DNA of 64,000 bases from Nectonema munidae (Eukaryota; Nematomorpha; Nectonematoida; Nectonematidae). Below, in pieces: positions 45,320 to 57,529 of the stretch (its first letter is position 1; every line of letters begins with the position of its first letter). Made by a program: the position numbers and the translations under genes. The stretch is from the NCBI GenBank assembly GCA_030549495.1, contig JAUIRK010000913.1, positions 124,001 to 188,000 on the forward strand, in the 5' to 3' direction. Below the pieces are notes generated by a model. It ran no database searches and was not told the DNA's origin. It was given only the letters and a program-made list of their open reading frames with translations.

Positions 45320-45905
45320 GTGTAGTTGTTATAGATTGTTAGTTTTAGAATTAGTATAGTTAGAATATTGTTAGTCTTAGAGTTGGTGTTAGTATAGTTA
45401 AAATATTGTTAGTTTTAATGTTGGTGTTAGCATAGTTAGAATATTGTTAGTGTTAGTATAGTTATAATATTTTTAGGGTTAGTTTTAGTGTTAGAATATA
45501 GTGTTAGTATAGTTAGAATAGTGGTATAGTTATAATATTGTAGTCTTAGAGTTGGTGTTAGTATAGTTAGAATATTGTTAGTTTTAACGTTAGTTTTAGT
45601 ATATTGTTAGTGTTAGTATAGTTAGAATATTGTTAGAGTTAGTTTTAGTATAGTTAGAATATTGTTAATCTTAGAGTTGGTGTTAATATAGTTAGAATAT
45701 TGTTTTAACGTTTGTTAGCATAGTTAGAATATTGTTAGCGTTAGTATAGTTAGGATATTGTTAGTGTTAGTATAGTTAGAATATTCTTAGTTTTAGAGTT
45801 AGATTTAGCATAGTTAGAATATTGTTAGTTTTAGATTAGGTTTACCATAGTTATAATATTGTTAGTCTTAGAGTCGATGTTAGTATAGTATATTATAGTA
45901 TAGCA
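45320..45905. repeat. Degenerate GTTAG/TATAGTTAGAATATT tandem array
   Basis: About 580 bases of irregularly iterated GTTAGTGTTAGTATAG and TTAGAATATTGTTAG, with unit length roughly 25-40. There is no coding potential. It lies in the 9.2 kb intron of PLOD. Confidence 0.9.
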
Positions 45906-46169
45906 TATTTTCAAATCCAACCATAAAATGGAAGATTGTGGGGCAGTTTTTTGTGGGTCAGTAATTAGTTAGACCCTTATAACCTACAAAAATATAGCAA
46001 ATTAGTCCTTAGTGAGAAAGAGTGATTGATTACATAGATGCTTAATACTAGATGAACAAAGGTCCGAATGGAGTTATAAGCGTGAAACTTGTGCTCTGTA
46101 GACGAATACATTTCATTGGTGGCACGTAAGGATATACAAAATTGTGTTATAAATAGCGTAAGATAACAT

Positions 46170-46325
46170 ACGCATCTTCGTGTCCGGTTATTTGGCCGAA
46201 AGATCAATTGTCTGTTCTGTTCGGCCAATTGTCCGTTCGGTGAAATGTCTGTTCGGACAAATGTATGTCGGCTAAATGTCCATTCGGTCAGATGTCAGTC
46301 TGCCAAATGTCCGGGTACTGTTATA
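46170..46325. repeat. Iterated GGACATTTGGCCGAA-type repeat
   Basis: About seven degenerate units alternating GTCCGTTCGGC and AAATGTC/CAATTGTC. The outer edges, TGTCCGGTTATTTGGCC and, read inward, CCCGGACATTTGGC, are inverted, so this may be a small MITE. Its edge motif resembles that of the MITE at 22,660. Confidence 0.65.
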
Positions 46326-46787
46326 GGAGACAAATCTCAGCATATATACTACGAGTTAATTCACCTCTGCCATTTTGACAAGATTTTCTGGCTTGATCCA
46401 ATCACAACTAACCAAACCAGGACACATCAGCTTTGGGATTCCTTGACGTCCAATTCTTTAACATGCTCTTCAATCGTCCAATCTGACGATGTATCAGTTA
46501 TTCTCAACATACCGAAAGGTCCTCCACACTGTTGCTTAACAAAGCTAGATATCACAATCTATTTAAGCAATCACATAGATAGCGAAACCACATCAGTGAA
46601 TTCTCACATCACCAATAGCTTTATCGAATCATCGTCATCATTAATCACACATTCTAGTAATTTCATGACCTCTACTTATGTGGGTTCTTTCAAGATTACA
46701 ACTAATTGTCTTGACCTAATCATCTAAAAAGCTGACAACTCATGGAGAGAGATAGGATTACTACCACAGACAGAGTAGTCCACATTA
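46326..46787. other. Unassigned intronic stretch
   Basis: An open plus-strand frame of 160 codons ends at 46,727. Its serine/threonine-rich second half has no motif I recognise, and its start overlaps the preceding repeat. I do not call a gene. Confidence 0.3.
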
Positions 46788-48103
46788 CAAAAAACTTAAG
46801 TTATGCTCTAAAATTTTTTAGTTTTTGTTGAAGCTCTATAACTTTTTCTGATAGACTTTTTTTCCTTAAAAGTTATTATAAAAGGCAAATCATTGCAAAA
46901 TGTTAACAGTTATTTTACTTTTTGTAGATTTTTGTAGCTTGTATCAATTTAGCTTTAAACTATTTTTGAATGATGCTGAGTAAAATGAAATAATGCGATC
47001 TAATTTTTTTGTTTGCACAATTATAACTTCGTTTTCCCTTGCCCCTGAATCAATCACATTTTTTCATATAAACATCTGAGGGTGTCTAGTAGACTCTTTG
47101 TCTTTAGACTACATTCACTCATATAAAACTATCCAACCTTCAGTTATTTGTTTTCTCTATGAATCAAATATCCTTTCATCAATTCCTGTAATGTGGCTGG
47201 TAGACTACTTCATTTTTCATGAAAAGCCTATTCCACCCCCTAACATTTTTGGATTTTTTTAAACTATGTATATTCGATGGTTGTAGGTAAAAATGCCCCC
47301 AGAAAAAATGCCCCCGAAATAATTTTAATTTTCAGGATTTAGCCTCCTAATTTTTAATTTTCAGGATTTTTTTAAATTATATAAATATTTTTATTTGGTA
47401 CCGTTTTGAAAGGCTAAATTTATAAAATTTCTTAATTTATAGGGTTTTTTCTTTATAAAGTTCTTGAAAACAATAGCAAAGGTGCAGATTTGTGGGAATG
47501 TGTTCTTAAAATCAGTTAAAATACAAATTATATTTAGAAAGTGTTGTGATACACACAAAGGCCAAAAATATTTGCTGCTTTATAAAAAAAATTGTCGTAT
47601 GCTGAGTTTTTTAGTTTACTTTAATTAAATTTTAAATGTTTTAGATGAAAAGTTAATTTTTTTTTTACAAAAAATCTTTATTTGACATATCTTTTTTAAA
47701 AATTTTAATTAATAATTTATTGAAATTTTTTGTGTTGCGCATTTTTTCCTAATTTTAAATTGGGGCATTTTTTTCGGGGGCATTTTTTCCTACTTTTTAA
47801 TTGGGGCATTTTTTCTGCGCACTATATTCGATATGCAAGTTTAATTAAATTATTTTCGCTGGAAGTATAGTTTTTAAATTCACCAATTTTGTAAAAAAAA
47901 ATATAAAGCAGTCTTATAAATTTAGGACTTTAGGTATGCGCTGAATTCACTTTATTTTAAAAAATTGCTTGAATATTTGGTCTCCCGTGGTATTTCCAGA
48001 CCACTAATTTTGAAAATTGGAAGAAAAAAATTTCGCCCCCAATAATTTTGAGGATGTGCGCACCTGGCTTAGCCCCCTTCTGCCCCCTCTGGCTACGGGC
48101 CTG
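46788..48103. repeat. Long dispersed repeat, copy 2
   Basis: Direct-orientation counterpart of 23,376-24,655. This copy continues past GATGTGCGCACCTGG to a terminus which, read inward on the minus strand, is CAGGCCCGTAGCCAGAGGGG, a common DNA-transposon end. Copy 1 lacks that terminus. The GGGGCATTTTTTCCTAC units are present but partly rearranged. It lies in the PLOD 9.2 kb intron. Confidence 0.82.
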
Positions 48104-48279
48104 CATTCACCTTAGAAAAAATTTGAGAAAATGATATCATAATTGCCATGAGCGAAATTAAATCAAAAAATCTTGTGATGTAAGTAATTTAACTTTATAC
48201 AAATTGAGTTTAATAATAAATAACGTGATAAAGTACTTGATCAGTGCTTTCAATTCTTGAATAGAGTACATCGCTTATC

Positions 48280-49300
48280 CATCTTATTTTAAGTTAGGAA
48301 AAGTTATTCCGATTTTTAAAAAAGGAGATTAATTCTTAGTAAATAACTATAGACCAATCAGTATGTATAATTAATACTTTTTCTAAAGTCTGAAAATTTG
48401 CTTTTAAACAAATCTTTTCTTATATAGAAAGCTTTAACTTGTTCTACAGATACCAATTTGGTTAGACCTAAGTACAACACTGAACATCTTCACACTTTTT
48501 TTCTTGAAATGATTCAACATTTCTTAGAACAATGTGATGTTGTAGTAGCAATTTTTCTTGATTTGCCTAAGGCTTTCAATAAAACTTCACATGATAAGCT
48601 CTTAATAAAGTTAAGATATTTTAGTTTTTCTAATTCTACTTTACTTTTTTTAAGTTTTACTTATGTAGAAAGCAATTTGCTTGTATAAATAATACAATTT
48701 CCTCTATAAAATCATTCATTCTCAACGATCAGTTCTATGTCCCTTATTGTTCTGTCTCTATATAAATGTTATCCCCCACTTACTTGATTTTTAATTATTT
48801 GATGTCGCTTTCATGAAAAAAGTACATAATGAAGGAAAAATATATCTGATGAAATATGCTTGAATATAAATTTGGTTAAAATTGTGGAACTTATACTCTT
48901 TGGAAATTAATTCTTCGAAATGATATATTCTATAAAAAAAATATATCCATCAAAATACGAATTTCAATGATATTAGAATTGATATTGTAAATAAAATGAA
49001 TTTTCTAGGACTGGTTATAAAAGATAAGCTCACATGGTATGACGATAAAATCATTTATCAATAAAATTAAATTGTGTATATGGTGTATTAAGTTTTAAAA
49101 ACGAATTTACTGCTGAGATCGAATTGTTATTCTATAAATCTCTAGTCTTACCACATCTATATTATAGTGTGACAAACTGGGTAAGTATTTCCAAATTGGA
49201 AAATTTACATAAAAATTTATGTTTCAGAAGCCACCCCTCACCTCATCTTATCCACAATAAATGTTTGATGGTTAAATATATATAAATTTTTTATATAAAT
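48280..49300 (+). pseudogene. Degenerate LINE reverse transcriptase
   Basis: Scattered reverse-transcriptase words in several frames: GKVIPIFKKGD and NNYRPISM (about 48,300-48,365), then IFLDLPKAFNKTSHDKLLIK (from 48,551; first palm Asp), RSVLCPLLFCLYIN (about 48,729) and NKMNFLGLVIKDKLTW (about 48,992). The CR1/jockey order is right, but the frame is destroyed by many stops. The Asp pair motif is not found. Confidence 0.6.
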
Positions 49301-49809
49301 ACATTCATGGAAAACACTGCATTTCATTTGTTTCTGAATCAACACAATATTTCCTAGGATCTATGAAAAAGTTTGTAATTTTCTAAAATACAGAGGAATT
49401 ATATACTGGAACAATAATTTCCAGAAATTGAATTTTCACTATAATACTTTGTATAACTTTAAAATCAAGTTTTATATTAATCAGTATGTTAATAGATATA
49501 AGATATATATATCAAGATTTCTTAGAATAGTTGGCAATGTTTTTACACTTTGCTTAAAATTCTTGTTAATAAAACATAGTACAAATAATATCATTTACAT
49601 GTGCTTTTTAGCGCATAACTTAAGAATTGGAATAGTTAATTTATATAAATTTAAAGTTTGTAGAATATTTCTTCAAAAAATTGTAAACATTCAATTTCTA
49701 TTTAAAATGGCCAAATTTAAACCTACGGCTACATACCTGTCAATTTATAGACCTATATCCTAAATAAAATTTTAATTTACTTTACTTACTGAATATATGT
49801 GTAGGTAGA

Positions 49810-51450
49810 ATATGAAGATTATATAGGATGATTCTTTGTTTTTCTGTTTTACTAATCAAGCTTGATAACATTTCGTTGGTAAAAATTTTAAAATTTAATT
49901 TTAAGCAACAATGCATTTCAGTACAGAGTAATTAATCCATCTAACCAATTCATTTGATATGAAGCAGGCGTGTTGACAATTAGTGAGATGAAAGGCGGAG
50001 AAATATCTTTTCGCTCCTAATCAATATTGCATTGCATAGTGGTGTTGTCGAATAATCTGCTGTATGATAAATAAGGTCTGCCTGTTTTACCAATGAGTCC
50101 TCTATTATTAATTAATTAAGTTGTTTGTGGCATTCGCACCCATCCTTTCGGATATCGTGGCCCGCCCGGAATGCTGAGTCCAAGTCTACCTGGACTTTCC
50201 ATCCCACTAAACGCCTACCGGCCCTTGTTACAAAAGAATAGCTCTACCTTGTTATATATATTATTTTACAAGAATTTATGTTACAATATATAAATACATC
50301 TGAGTGAACGATACTTCCTAACGCGAACGCTCCCAATTTGGGAAACAAACTTATTGTCTAGTGATAGCTTGATTACTAACCACGTAGAATCGGGTCGCTA
50401 CCTAACCGTAAAAACCTTTGAATTCTTCAGAGGAAGAAAACCAGGGTAAAAAACCGGCACGAGTCCTCTAATACAACCATTTCCATATGATCTTTAGAAG
50501 ACAAAGGCATGTTTAACCTTCAAACACCAAATATAAAATCGGTTCAACCAAAAATTCAGCTCTCTAAAGATTTACAAAAGAGATTTTTAGTTATGGTATA
50601 AAACCTTCACTTGGTTAGAGCATATCATATCTTATAGACTATATGAATGATTTTGTTCTCTTGTTGAGCTTGAAGAGTTATTATTTGAAACAAGAACAAA
50701 ACAATATGTTTATATGTTCTATAATATAATAAATCCTTAAACATTATAAGCACATGAATTCACAAACTTTCCGAAAAATTTTGGGGTAGCGGTCTAACTA
50801 TAATTATATAATAGCTCGGGGTCTCATTTAAAAAAAAAAAAATCAACATAAAAACTACTGTACTAAAAAAGTGACACTATTGTTTATTCAAAAAATGTCT
50901 GAACAATCCAAATCTCAATGGGATCGATGACATCTGATTTGTCTAAACCAGTTTGTCTAAATTTGGCTGTTTTGGCCAATGCAACATTTATACCATTACT
51001 CACTTCCGATCTATTTAGGTATTTGGTTTCAATGGCAAGTAGCATGGAAAACGCTTGGTAACACTCATAGTGGCAAATCGAATCAGCTTTCAGAGCAATC
51101 TTTGCAAACATAGGACTCTACCATTTCAATCGAAAAATTTCTGAGATATTTCAGAAAAACATGTTTTGCACCTCCTCAATCATTAACCAAATCAATAAAT
51201 GTTATAAGTTGGAGGCAGATTATAATGAGTTATAAATTTTTTTAAATGTTTTTAATTTTTAAAAATAAAGAGTTTAGGGGGGAGGGCTCTTCCCCACGCG
51301 ACGTTAATGCAGTAAAACAAAATGTCAAGTGTGAGTCGTCATATTTCATTTATTTAGCTATTAAGAAAAATGCACATTTACTTTATAAAAATAAAAGTTA
51401 CAAAGTTAATATAAGGTTAATAAAGTAATGGTAATATAAGTAGGTCTGCC
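49810..51450 (-). mobile_element. hAT element copy A (ZBED5-like), split by a SINE-like insert
   Basis: It matches 59,320-60,890 in the same orientation in several blocks: TGGTAAAAATTT with AAGCAACAATGCAT near the left end, GGTATAAAACCTTCACTTG in the middle and TTAAGAAAAATGCACATTTA near the right end. The minus-strand piece 51,111-50,884 (AFSMLLAIETKYLNRSEVSN) is the hAT C-terminal dimerisation region. Most of the catalytic part is absent. A 356-bp SINE-like element is inserted at 50,105-50,460. Confidence 0.65.
50105..50460 (-). mobile_element. SINE-like retroposon, copy 2, with exact 10-bp target duplication
   Basis: It is flanked by GAGTCCTCTA on both sides (50,095-50,104 and 50,461-50,470). 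Read on the minus strand it starts GTGCCGGTTTTTTACCCTGG and ends CTTAATTAATTAATAA, a TTAA-type tail. It is almost identical to 33,021-33,387. It carries no protein, and I see no tRNA-like B-box, so its promoter type is unknown. Confidence 0.85.
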
Positions 51451-51877
51451 GCATTTAATTCGTATGCTCTTGAATGATGAACTCTTCTGAATTACGTTCT
51501 GAAATCCATGGTGTTATGTTTTTTATTGGCTTTAAGTTTGTCATCCAAACGAAAATAAATTTAATGGCTGAAATTGTAGTTTCCTACGCTTTTTATATTA
51601 CGATTTTAGCCAATAAAACTCTTTTCTGGATAAATGACAAACTTAAAACATAAACTAAGTTAATGGAAACTAACAAAGTCTTTAGATTCCATATTCAAAA
51701 ATCTAGACATGCAACTCTTTCTCACATCAAAACGACAATAAAAATGCGAACTTAAAGAATAAACATCTAATATTACAAGGGGTCAATAGAAGATGACAAA
51801 ATACATCTTGTATATAATGAGTGTTATCGACTCCAAATAAAAATAAACATTTAGACAAGGAAATCAAGATAACTCAC

Positions 51878-52024
51878 ATCTTCCGTGTGCCCAATAAAGA
51901 GAATTTTTTGAATGGGGGAAACAAATTTTCGCAAAAATTCTAGATACACTTCTTGCAAGCCAACTTGAGTCATGTGTATGTCATCAGTCGGAACATTTTC
52001 ATAACCGGTGGACAATCTGGAATC
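51878..52024 (-). CDS. PLOD: PLOD exon
   Basis: Forty-nine codons, phase 0 at both ends (acceptor ATTTTAG, donor GTGAGT). It encodes DSRLSTGYENVPTDDIHMTQ, the highly conserved GGYENVPTxDIHM block at the start of the oxygenase domain, then VGLQEVYLEFLRKFVSPIQ. The intron that follows (51,877-42,642) is 9.2 kb and full of repeats. Confidence 0.94.
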
Positions 52025-53308
52025 CTAAAATACATTTAAAATAAATTCCAAATTATTATTTTTTCATAAAATGCAAGAAAAAGAGAAAAATAAGTGGGAA
52101 TAAATTTTTATAATAAAGAGTTAAAACTTTTTTCCATCAGATCAAAAAATTTATGTCCTAATTTGAATACATTGCCACTAAAATTTAAGAATAGTACAGA
52201 AAAGGACGAATGAAAATCTACTTAAGAAAACATTCCAGAAGCATCAGCTAGCAAAGTGTACCACAGCATTAAAACCACTTAAAGGAAATAAACTCAAGAA
52301 AATAAATTACTACCATATATCGTGAAAGCGAGTAAGCTGGAATAAAAAATAAGAAAGCTTAGTGGAATGATAAAGACAAGACTAAGTTGAGGATATGAAG
52401 AATTTAAATTTTAATAACAATGAATTCATGAAAAGGTTAGAGTTAAAAATCTGTTTTTTAACTAAAGACATGATATCACCAGTTTTGGTCAATATATCCT
52501 TTGGTATGAGGGATGTATAAAAGGATAGAAAAAATCAACAAGTTATAAAATTTTTCAATGTACACAACGTAAATACTTTATAAAATGATAAATAAATTGA
52601 AAGTATATATAATGTAAAATGATTAATTAGAATAATGAAATAATATTAGTATTTTTTGTCAATTTTCTTTAGAAGCACATGAAGAATTAAATATAAGCAC
52701 AAACTCGATATAAGCACATATACCTACAGTCCTATTTATTTTAAAGTATCTTTAAATACAAAAAAAACATTATAAGCACAAATCTTTATAATCACGTTTT
52801 GCGTTATACATAAACTCATATTTATAGATAAAAAACAGCTATAACAATCTTCAATCCATGAATACTTTTCTTAAAAACCCTGTTTTTCAATAAAATTCCT
52901 TTTTTATTTAATTTTTTTTAATTGTTTGTATTTAATTAGTTAGATAATAAATAATTTTAATAAATAATAGTTTTCCGATATAAGCACTAGTTTGGATAGT
53001 CCCTGGCAAGTGCTATCGAATGTCGACTGTATTTTGGTTGTAAGAAAATGAAGTGAAATGTTGAATTAATTCAAATGAAACAGATTTTTCTTTTTGAGCA
53101 TAAATCTTTAATCGAAGGTTGCAGAAAAATTATTTTTAATGAATTTTTTATTATATTCGTAAATCTGATTCCTTAAAATAAATAAAGTAGAAAATCGAAA
53201 ACTTATGAGTTGAAAATAAATAAATAATCTAAAGTGGATGATTCTAAAATAATTGTGAAGGTTTACAGCACTATATTAGTGCAGTAAAAAGAAACTAATT
53301 AATTGTAC

Positions 53309-53602
53309 CTGATTACCGCCGCCAGACCAGAGAGAAAATTTATTCGCCAGAAATATGATTTCAGTAGCAAATTTTTGAGAAACGAGAGGGAACAAAAATA
53401 CATCCGGACAAGGCTGTCTGGTATTGGAGACCGTCATAGAGCCAAGTGTGGATTGCCATTCCTTGTGAATGTAGCGCGATTGCCAGTCCAAAGGATTTGC
53501 AAAAATCTCATACAACTCAGGAGATGGAAGACTTTCGTTGAAATTATCAGAAGATATCAAATGACCAAAGTAATTCAAATTGCTGAGATACATAAAGTGG
53601 CC
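53309..53602 (-). CDS. PLOD: PLOD exon
   Basis: Ninety-eight codons in phase 0. It includes GHFMYLSNLNYFGHLIS, LYEIFANPLDWQSRYIH, QPCPDVFLFPLVSQKFATE and FSLWSGGGNQ. All have direct counterparts in vertebrate PLODs (FMYLTN, FENPxDWKEKYIH, PCPDVFWFP, WSGG). This links the middle glycosyltransferase-like domain to the oxygenase domain. Confidence 0.95.
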
Positions 53603-53739
53603 CTCAAAAAAGAAATATAAATTTATTATAAATAAAAACATTTAGCTCTAAAGTATAGTCAGCGGCGATATAATTAGGTCTTAAATGGGTCCGAGGATTC
53701 GAGAAGAAAGAATTACATTTTAAAATGAGTGTAACTTAC

Positions 53740-53887
53740 ATTATTTCGCAAGTTATAGCAAAAAGCCATGTCATTTGTAAAATGTGGTGAGGAAAAGGAA
53801 AAGTGATAAATCGTCATATCTTCGTGAAGAAGTTTTTCCTTTTGAATCAGGTAGGCTTGATAAATGTATGGAACGTTGTAAATACCT
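53740..53887 (-). CDS. PLOD: PLOD exon
   Basis: This 148-base exon starts with one base of a split Lys codon, then 49 codons: GIYNVPYIYQAYLIQKE, MTIYHFSFSSPHFTNDMAFC and YNLRNN. It matches the family blocks VGIWNVPYISxxYLI and PDMAFCxNxR. The acceptor is CCATTTTAG and the donor GTAAGT. The intron to the next exon is only 136 bases. Confidence 0.94.
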
Positions 53888-54939
53888 CTAAAATGGAAAA
53901 GGAAAGTTAATTTTATATTGAAAAGATTACATGCTTTATATATATAAAAAAATAGTTTATATCTTTATACGCAAATAATATTACGTAAAGTAAGAAATTT
54001 TATTCGTAAAAACAAAAATTAGTATAGAGATAAGTATAATATCTAAAAATAGATATTAGTGCTCAACAAGTAAAAAAAAATATTTTTTTAGGCTAAATAT
54101 CTAAAATGTTAGAAATTTAGTTTGTGAAATTAAATTGTCGCGAATTCGTTATATGCTAGTTTTTTTCTGTAATAAACTTTAAAGTTCTTTATTATACTAG
54201 CAGCAAGTGGTTGTAGGATGCATGTTGTTACTTTTGGTGACAACTTTAAGCTTAATGTTGACAAGTTTAATTTTATATGGACTGCACAGCTATCCAAAAT
54301 AACACATATTTTTCAATTTTCATGGGATTATTTTCTATGCCACTTTTTCATTATTCAAATATGATAGAAGTCCTCCAAGCTCTTTTATTTGCAACATAAT
54401 CAAATGGGTAAATGTTTAATGCTAACAAAAGCTCTCGGTTTTTTGAAAAGGCCTATTGTTAGCAAAGGTAACTTTTCACTAGCATCCATATTGCAGCAAA
54501 GAACTAAGGATAGTCTAGATTTCAATTGTTTTTCTCCATGATATTCTGTCTGTTTAAAACCCAAAATTTATCGGAAAGTAAATTACAAAACAAGGCTCTT
54601 TCAACAAAATTAAAAATGTTTTTTGGTTCATACTCTAAAAGAATTTATTTCAAGTCATTTTTAACCCAGTCTGTTATCAATGACTGATTTAAAATGCGAA
54701 GTTAACCAAATTTTGAAATAATATTTTTGACAGATATGCCCATTGAAAGATAAGGTGAAAAAAGTTCATAACAAATATAAAAATGAGAAAAACTGGAAAC
54801 TTCATTAGTGATACTGCTAATTTTTTTCGGAGTATAAACTCCTTTTACAAAGCAAATATATAAAAGGATAAAATAGTGAAAATGAGGAAGTTGAATATAA
54901 GAAATCTTTGGGTTAAGGAGATGGGATGTTGAGGTTAAA

Positions 54940-55200
54940 CAATCGTTGCGTTAAGGAGAGATTGATATACTTGATAAGGCAATACATACACACACATATA
55001 TAAATAATATTAAGAGAAATATAACAAATGAGAAAGTGTATATAAAGATTAATATGAATAAATATAAATTACGCTTATTCATCCCTTTTAGTCGCCTCAT
55101 ACGACAGGTAGGTGATACGCTAACACTATTCTTAACCCTTGGCCAGGGGGGGATAAAAAACAATCACACACATATGTACTATATGTAAAATATAATCAAC
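54940..55200. repeat. TE remnant with conserved GTCGCCTCATACGACAGG block
   Basis: At about 55,080-55,150 the plus strand reads TTTAGTCGCCTCATACGACA, then ATTCTTAACCCTTGGCCAGGGG. I recall similar phrases from the ends of dispersed arthropod repeats, but cannot name the family. A short (CA/TA) tract precedes it. It lies in a PLOD intron. Confidence 0.4.
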
Positions 55201-55974
55201 AATTTAAATATATATAAAACTATACCTTGCTAACTAGTATTAAATTAAGAATTACTTTTTGGGTTTTTTGATTCTATAAAATATTTCTCTTTTGAGACTC
55301 TGCTAACATAACCATTAGTTTTACATAATAATTTAATCTTCAACTCAGGGCAAATGTTTTTGTGCTTATTATTATTATATTTTCCCAAAAGTTTTGTTAT
55401 GTCAAATTTCTGGGCGTCCTAATGTTCACGTGTTCTTATAAATAACGGTCTTTTATTTTCATCTATATATTTATCATTACATATCAAACAGTTTATAAGA
55501 TAAACAAATCACTTATATTATAACTAGGTAATATACAAGCACACGTGGAATTACAAGGGTATCTAGTTTTATAATTTTTAACAAGCCTCCTTTTTAAGTT
55601 AGCTAATGACTTATTTGTAACAGTATATCAAGATTATTATTTTTAACGTATCTTTTAACCTTAAATTGAATATTTTCATTATAAAAAAAATAATTAGTTT
55701 CTTTTTATAAGCTTTATTATCAAGATTCAATTTTTTTTGAATGTTAATAACTAAGAATTTTTTCAATATTTTGTATCGAGAAAATTACTGATAAACAATT
55801 TAGATGTAGAAAATTATCATATCTAATTTTTATATCAGAATGATTATTATGGTATATCTCAGAGCAAACAGACCATCCAATTCAAACGGATAACAATTAT
55901 TCAAAAATTTACTTTTTAGATACATTTATATTTAATTTATACTCCTATTATATTATTATATTTTGAAAACTTAC

Positions 55975-56480
55975 GTGAAAAATGAGTCCGAAATTTAAAT
56001 TGGCAAGCTTGATTTGGTATAAAAATGTGTATTTTTTTAATTTGAATAATATTCAAAGATATACTTTTCAGGCGTAAGCCACACATTTGATTGACACTTT
56101 CAAAAAATTTTACACACTAATAGCGAAAACTGAGCAGAGAAATAAAATCAGAAGGGTTAAATTGGTATAAAAAATTAATTTTATTTAAAATTCGAATAAT
56201 ATTCTTGGAGAAAAATATGAGATGTAAACGGCAAAATTGATTTTTACTTTTGGACACTCTTATTTAATATAAAAATATATATTTTATTTAAAATTTGAAT
56301 AATATTCTTGGAGAAAAATTTCAGGCGAAAACTGCAAATTTGATTGGTATTTTCATAAATACCCATAATAACGAAAATGGGCTCGAGAAATGAAATCAGC
56401 ATGGTCATTTGGAATAAAGAATTAATTTTATTTTAAATTTAATAGCAATTTTATCATCAATCAAAATTTTAATTTACATT
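55975..56480. repeat. Intronic tandem repeat, about three degenerate units
   Basis: The phrases GAATAATATTCTTGGAGAAAAAT, TTGGTATAAAAA and GCAAATTTGATTG recur in order at roughly 140-180-base spacing. AT-rich and non-coding, in the PLOD intron between 53,888 and 56,882. Confidence 0.6.
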
Positions 56481-56882
56481 TGCTACATAGTTTTCATGTT
56501 TGTTTGAAAAATATGTAAATGTTATGTATTGGAATATAAATATGATTATAAAATTTCAAGATTGTAGCTAATGTAAATAGTAAGTTATAAGTTTTGTATA
56601 AATTTTGTTGAAAAAAATATACATTTAATTTTGATTGACAGTTTTTGACATAAGAGGGTCATTCAACTACCCTAAAAATAGTATCAAAAGATGCAGCTAA
56701 CGATTTTAGGAAAAGGCACACTATTTTAAGCCATATAATTGATCCAATTTTGTACAATATAAATTTTAGTTGAAGGGTGGGGGTGGGCTAAAATGCCTCT
56801 TTAAATCATAGGGTTAATAAGATCTAATACAACAATAAATAATGTTAAGGTTATTGATATGGATATTAAAAAAAAAACTCAC

Positions 56883-57008
56883 TTTTCTTTGTGATCAATG
56901 ATATCAATGTAATTTGGAGACCGAGAGTAAAAGCCTGAATCATCCAAATATCCCCAAAAATTACTCCAATACTTTTCTGGACGGACAAGTAGAGGTGCTA
57001 TCACAGTT
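56883..57008 (-). CDS. PLOD: PLOD exon
   Basis: A 126-base exon encoding TVIAPLLVRPEKYWSNFWGY and LDDSGFYSRSPNYIDIIDHKE, with split codons at both ends that complete correctly with the neighbouring exons. It corresponds to the family block VIAPMxxRxGKLWSNFWGAL and GYYARSEDYVDI. The donor is GTGAGT. Confidence 0.94.
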
Positions 57009-57529
57009 CTAAATATTTGAAAACGTAAAAAATCGAAGTCTAAAGCAAAATATCATGTGTAATTTTTAAAACAAAATCAAGCACTAATGGATATCATAAA
57101 GATTGCCTACTCATTATAGTGATGCGAAGATTAATCCAAACCGAGGAATCGAATTTACTCCATTTTCCGAATCGTCGAAATCGATTAGGACTCTGAAATG
57201 TTGAATGAACATGATTGATCAGAATTTAAATTCTGCTTTACTTTACGTTACATATTAAAAGTTTTAAATTTATAAAAACATATTTAATTAACGAAACATA
57301 TTTATTGATATCGAATGTAAGTAAATAAGTATTAACACACCTACACTTATTTTAGATATATTAGATAGTATACAACATAATACACTATATAATTACATAA
57401 ACTATAAATTAAATCACGCTAGCAAGCTTGCTAAAACAATGATCTCACTCAAGTCAAAACAATCACTTTTTTTTATTTAAATTACAAAGATTTGATACAA
57501 ACTGTATATTTTTTGATATAAATGTTGTA

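Noticed and set aside
45092-45325. Possible small gene before the GTTAG array
   Set aside because: No motif, no splice or promoter support, and a second overlapping frame is equally open.
57100-57195. Possible extra PLOD exon after an acceptor-like TTTCAG
   Set aside because: The translation (SLIDFDDSENGVN) has no counterpart in PLOD, and the exons at 59,081 and 57,008 already join in phase and in family order without it.
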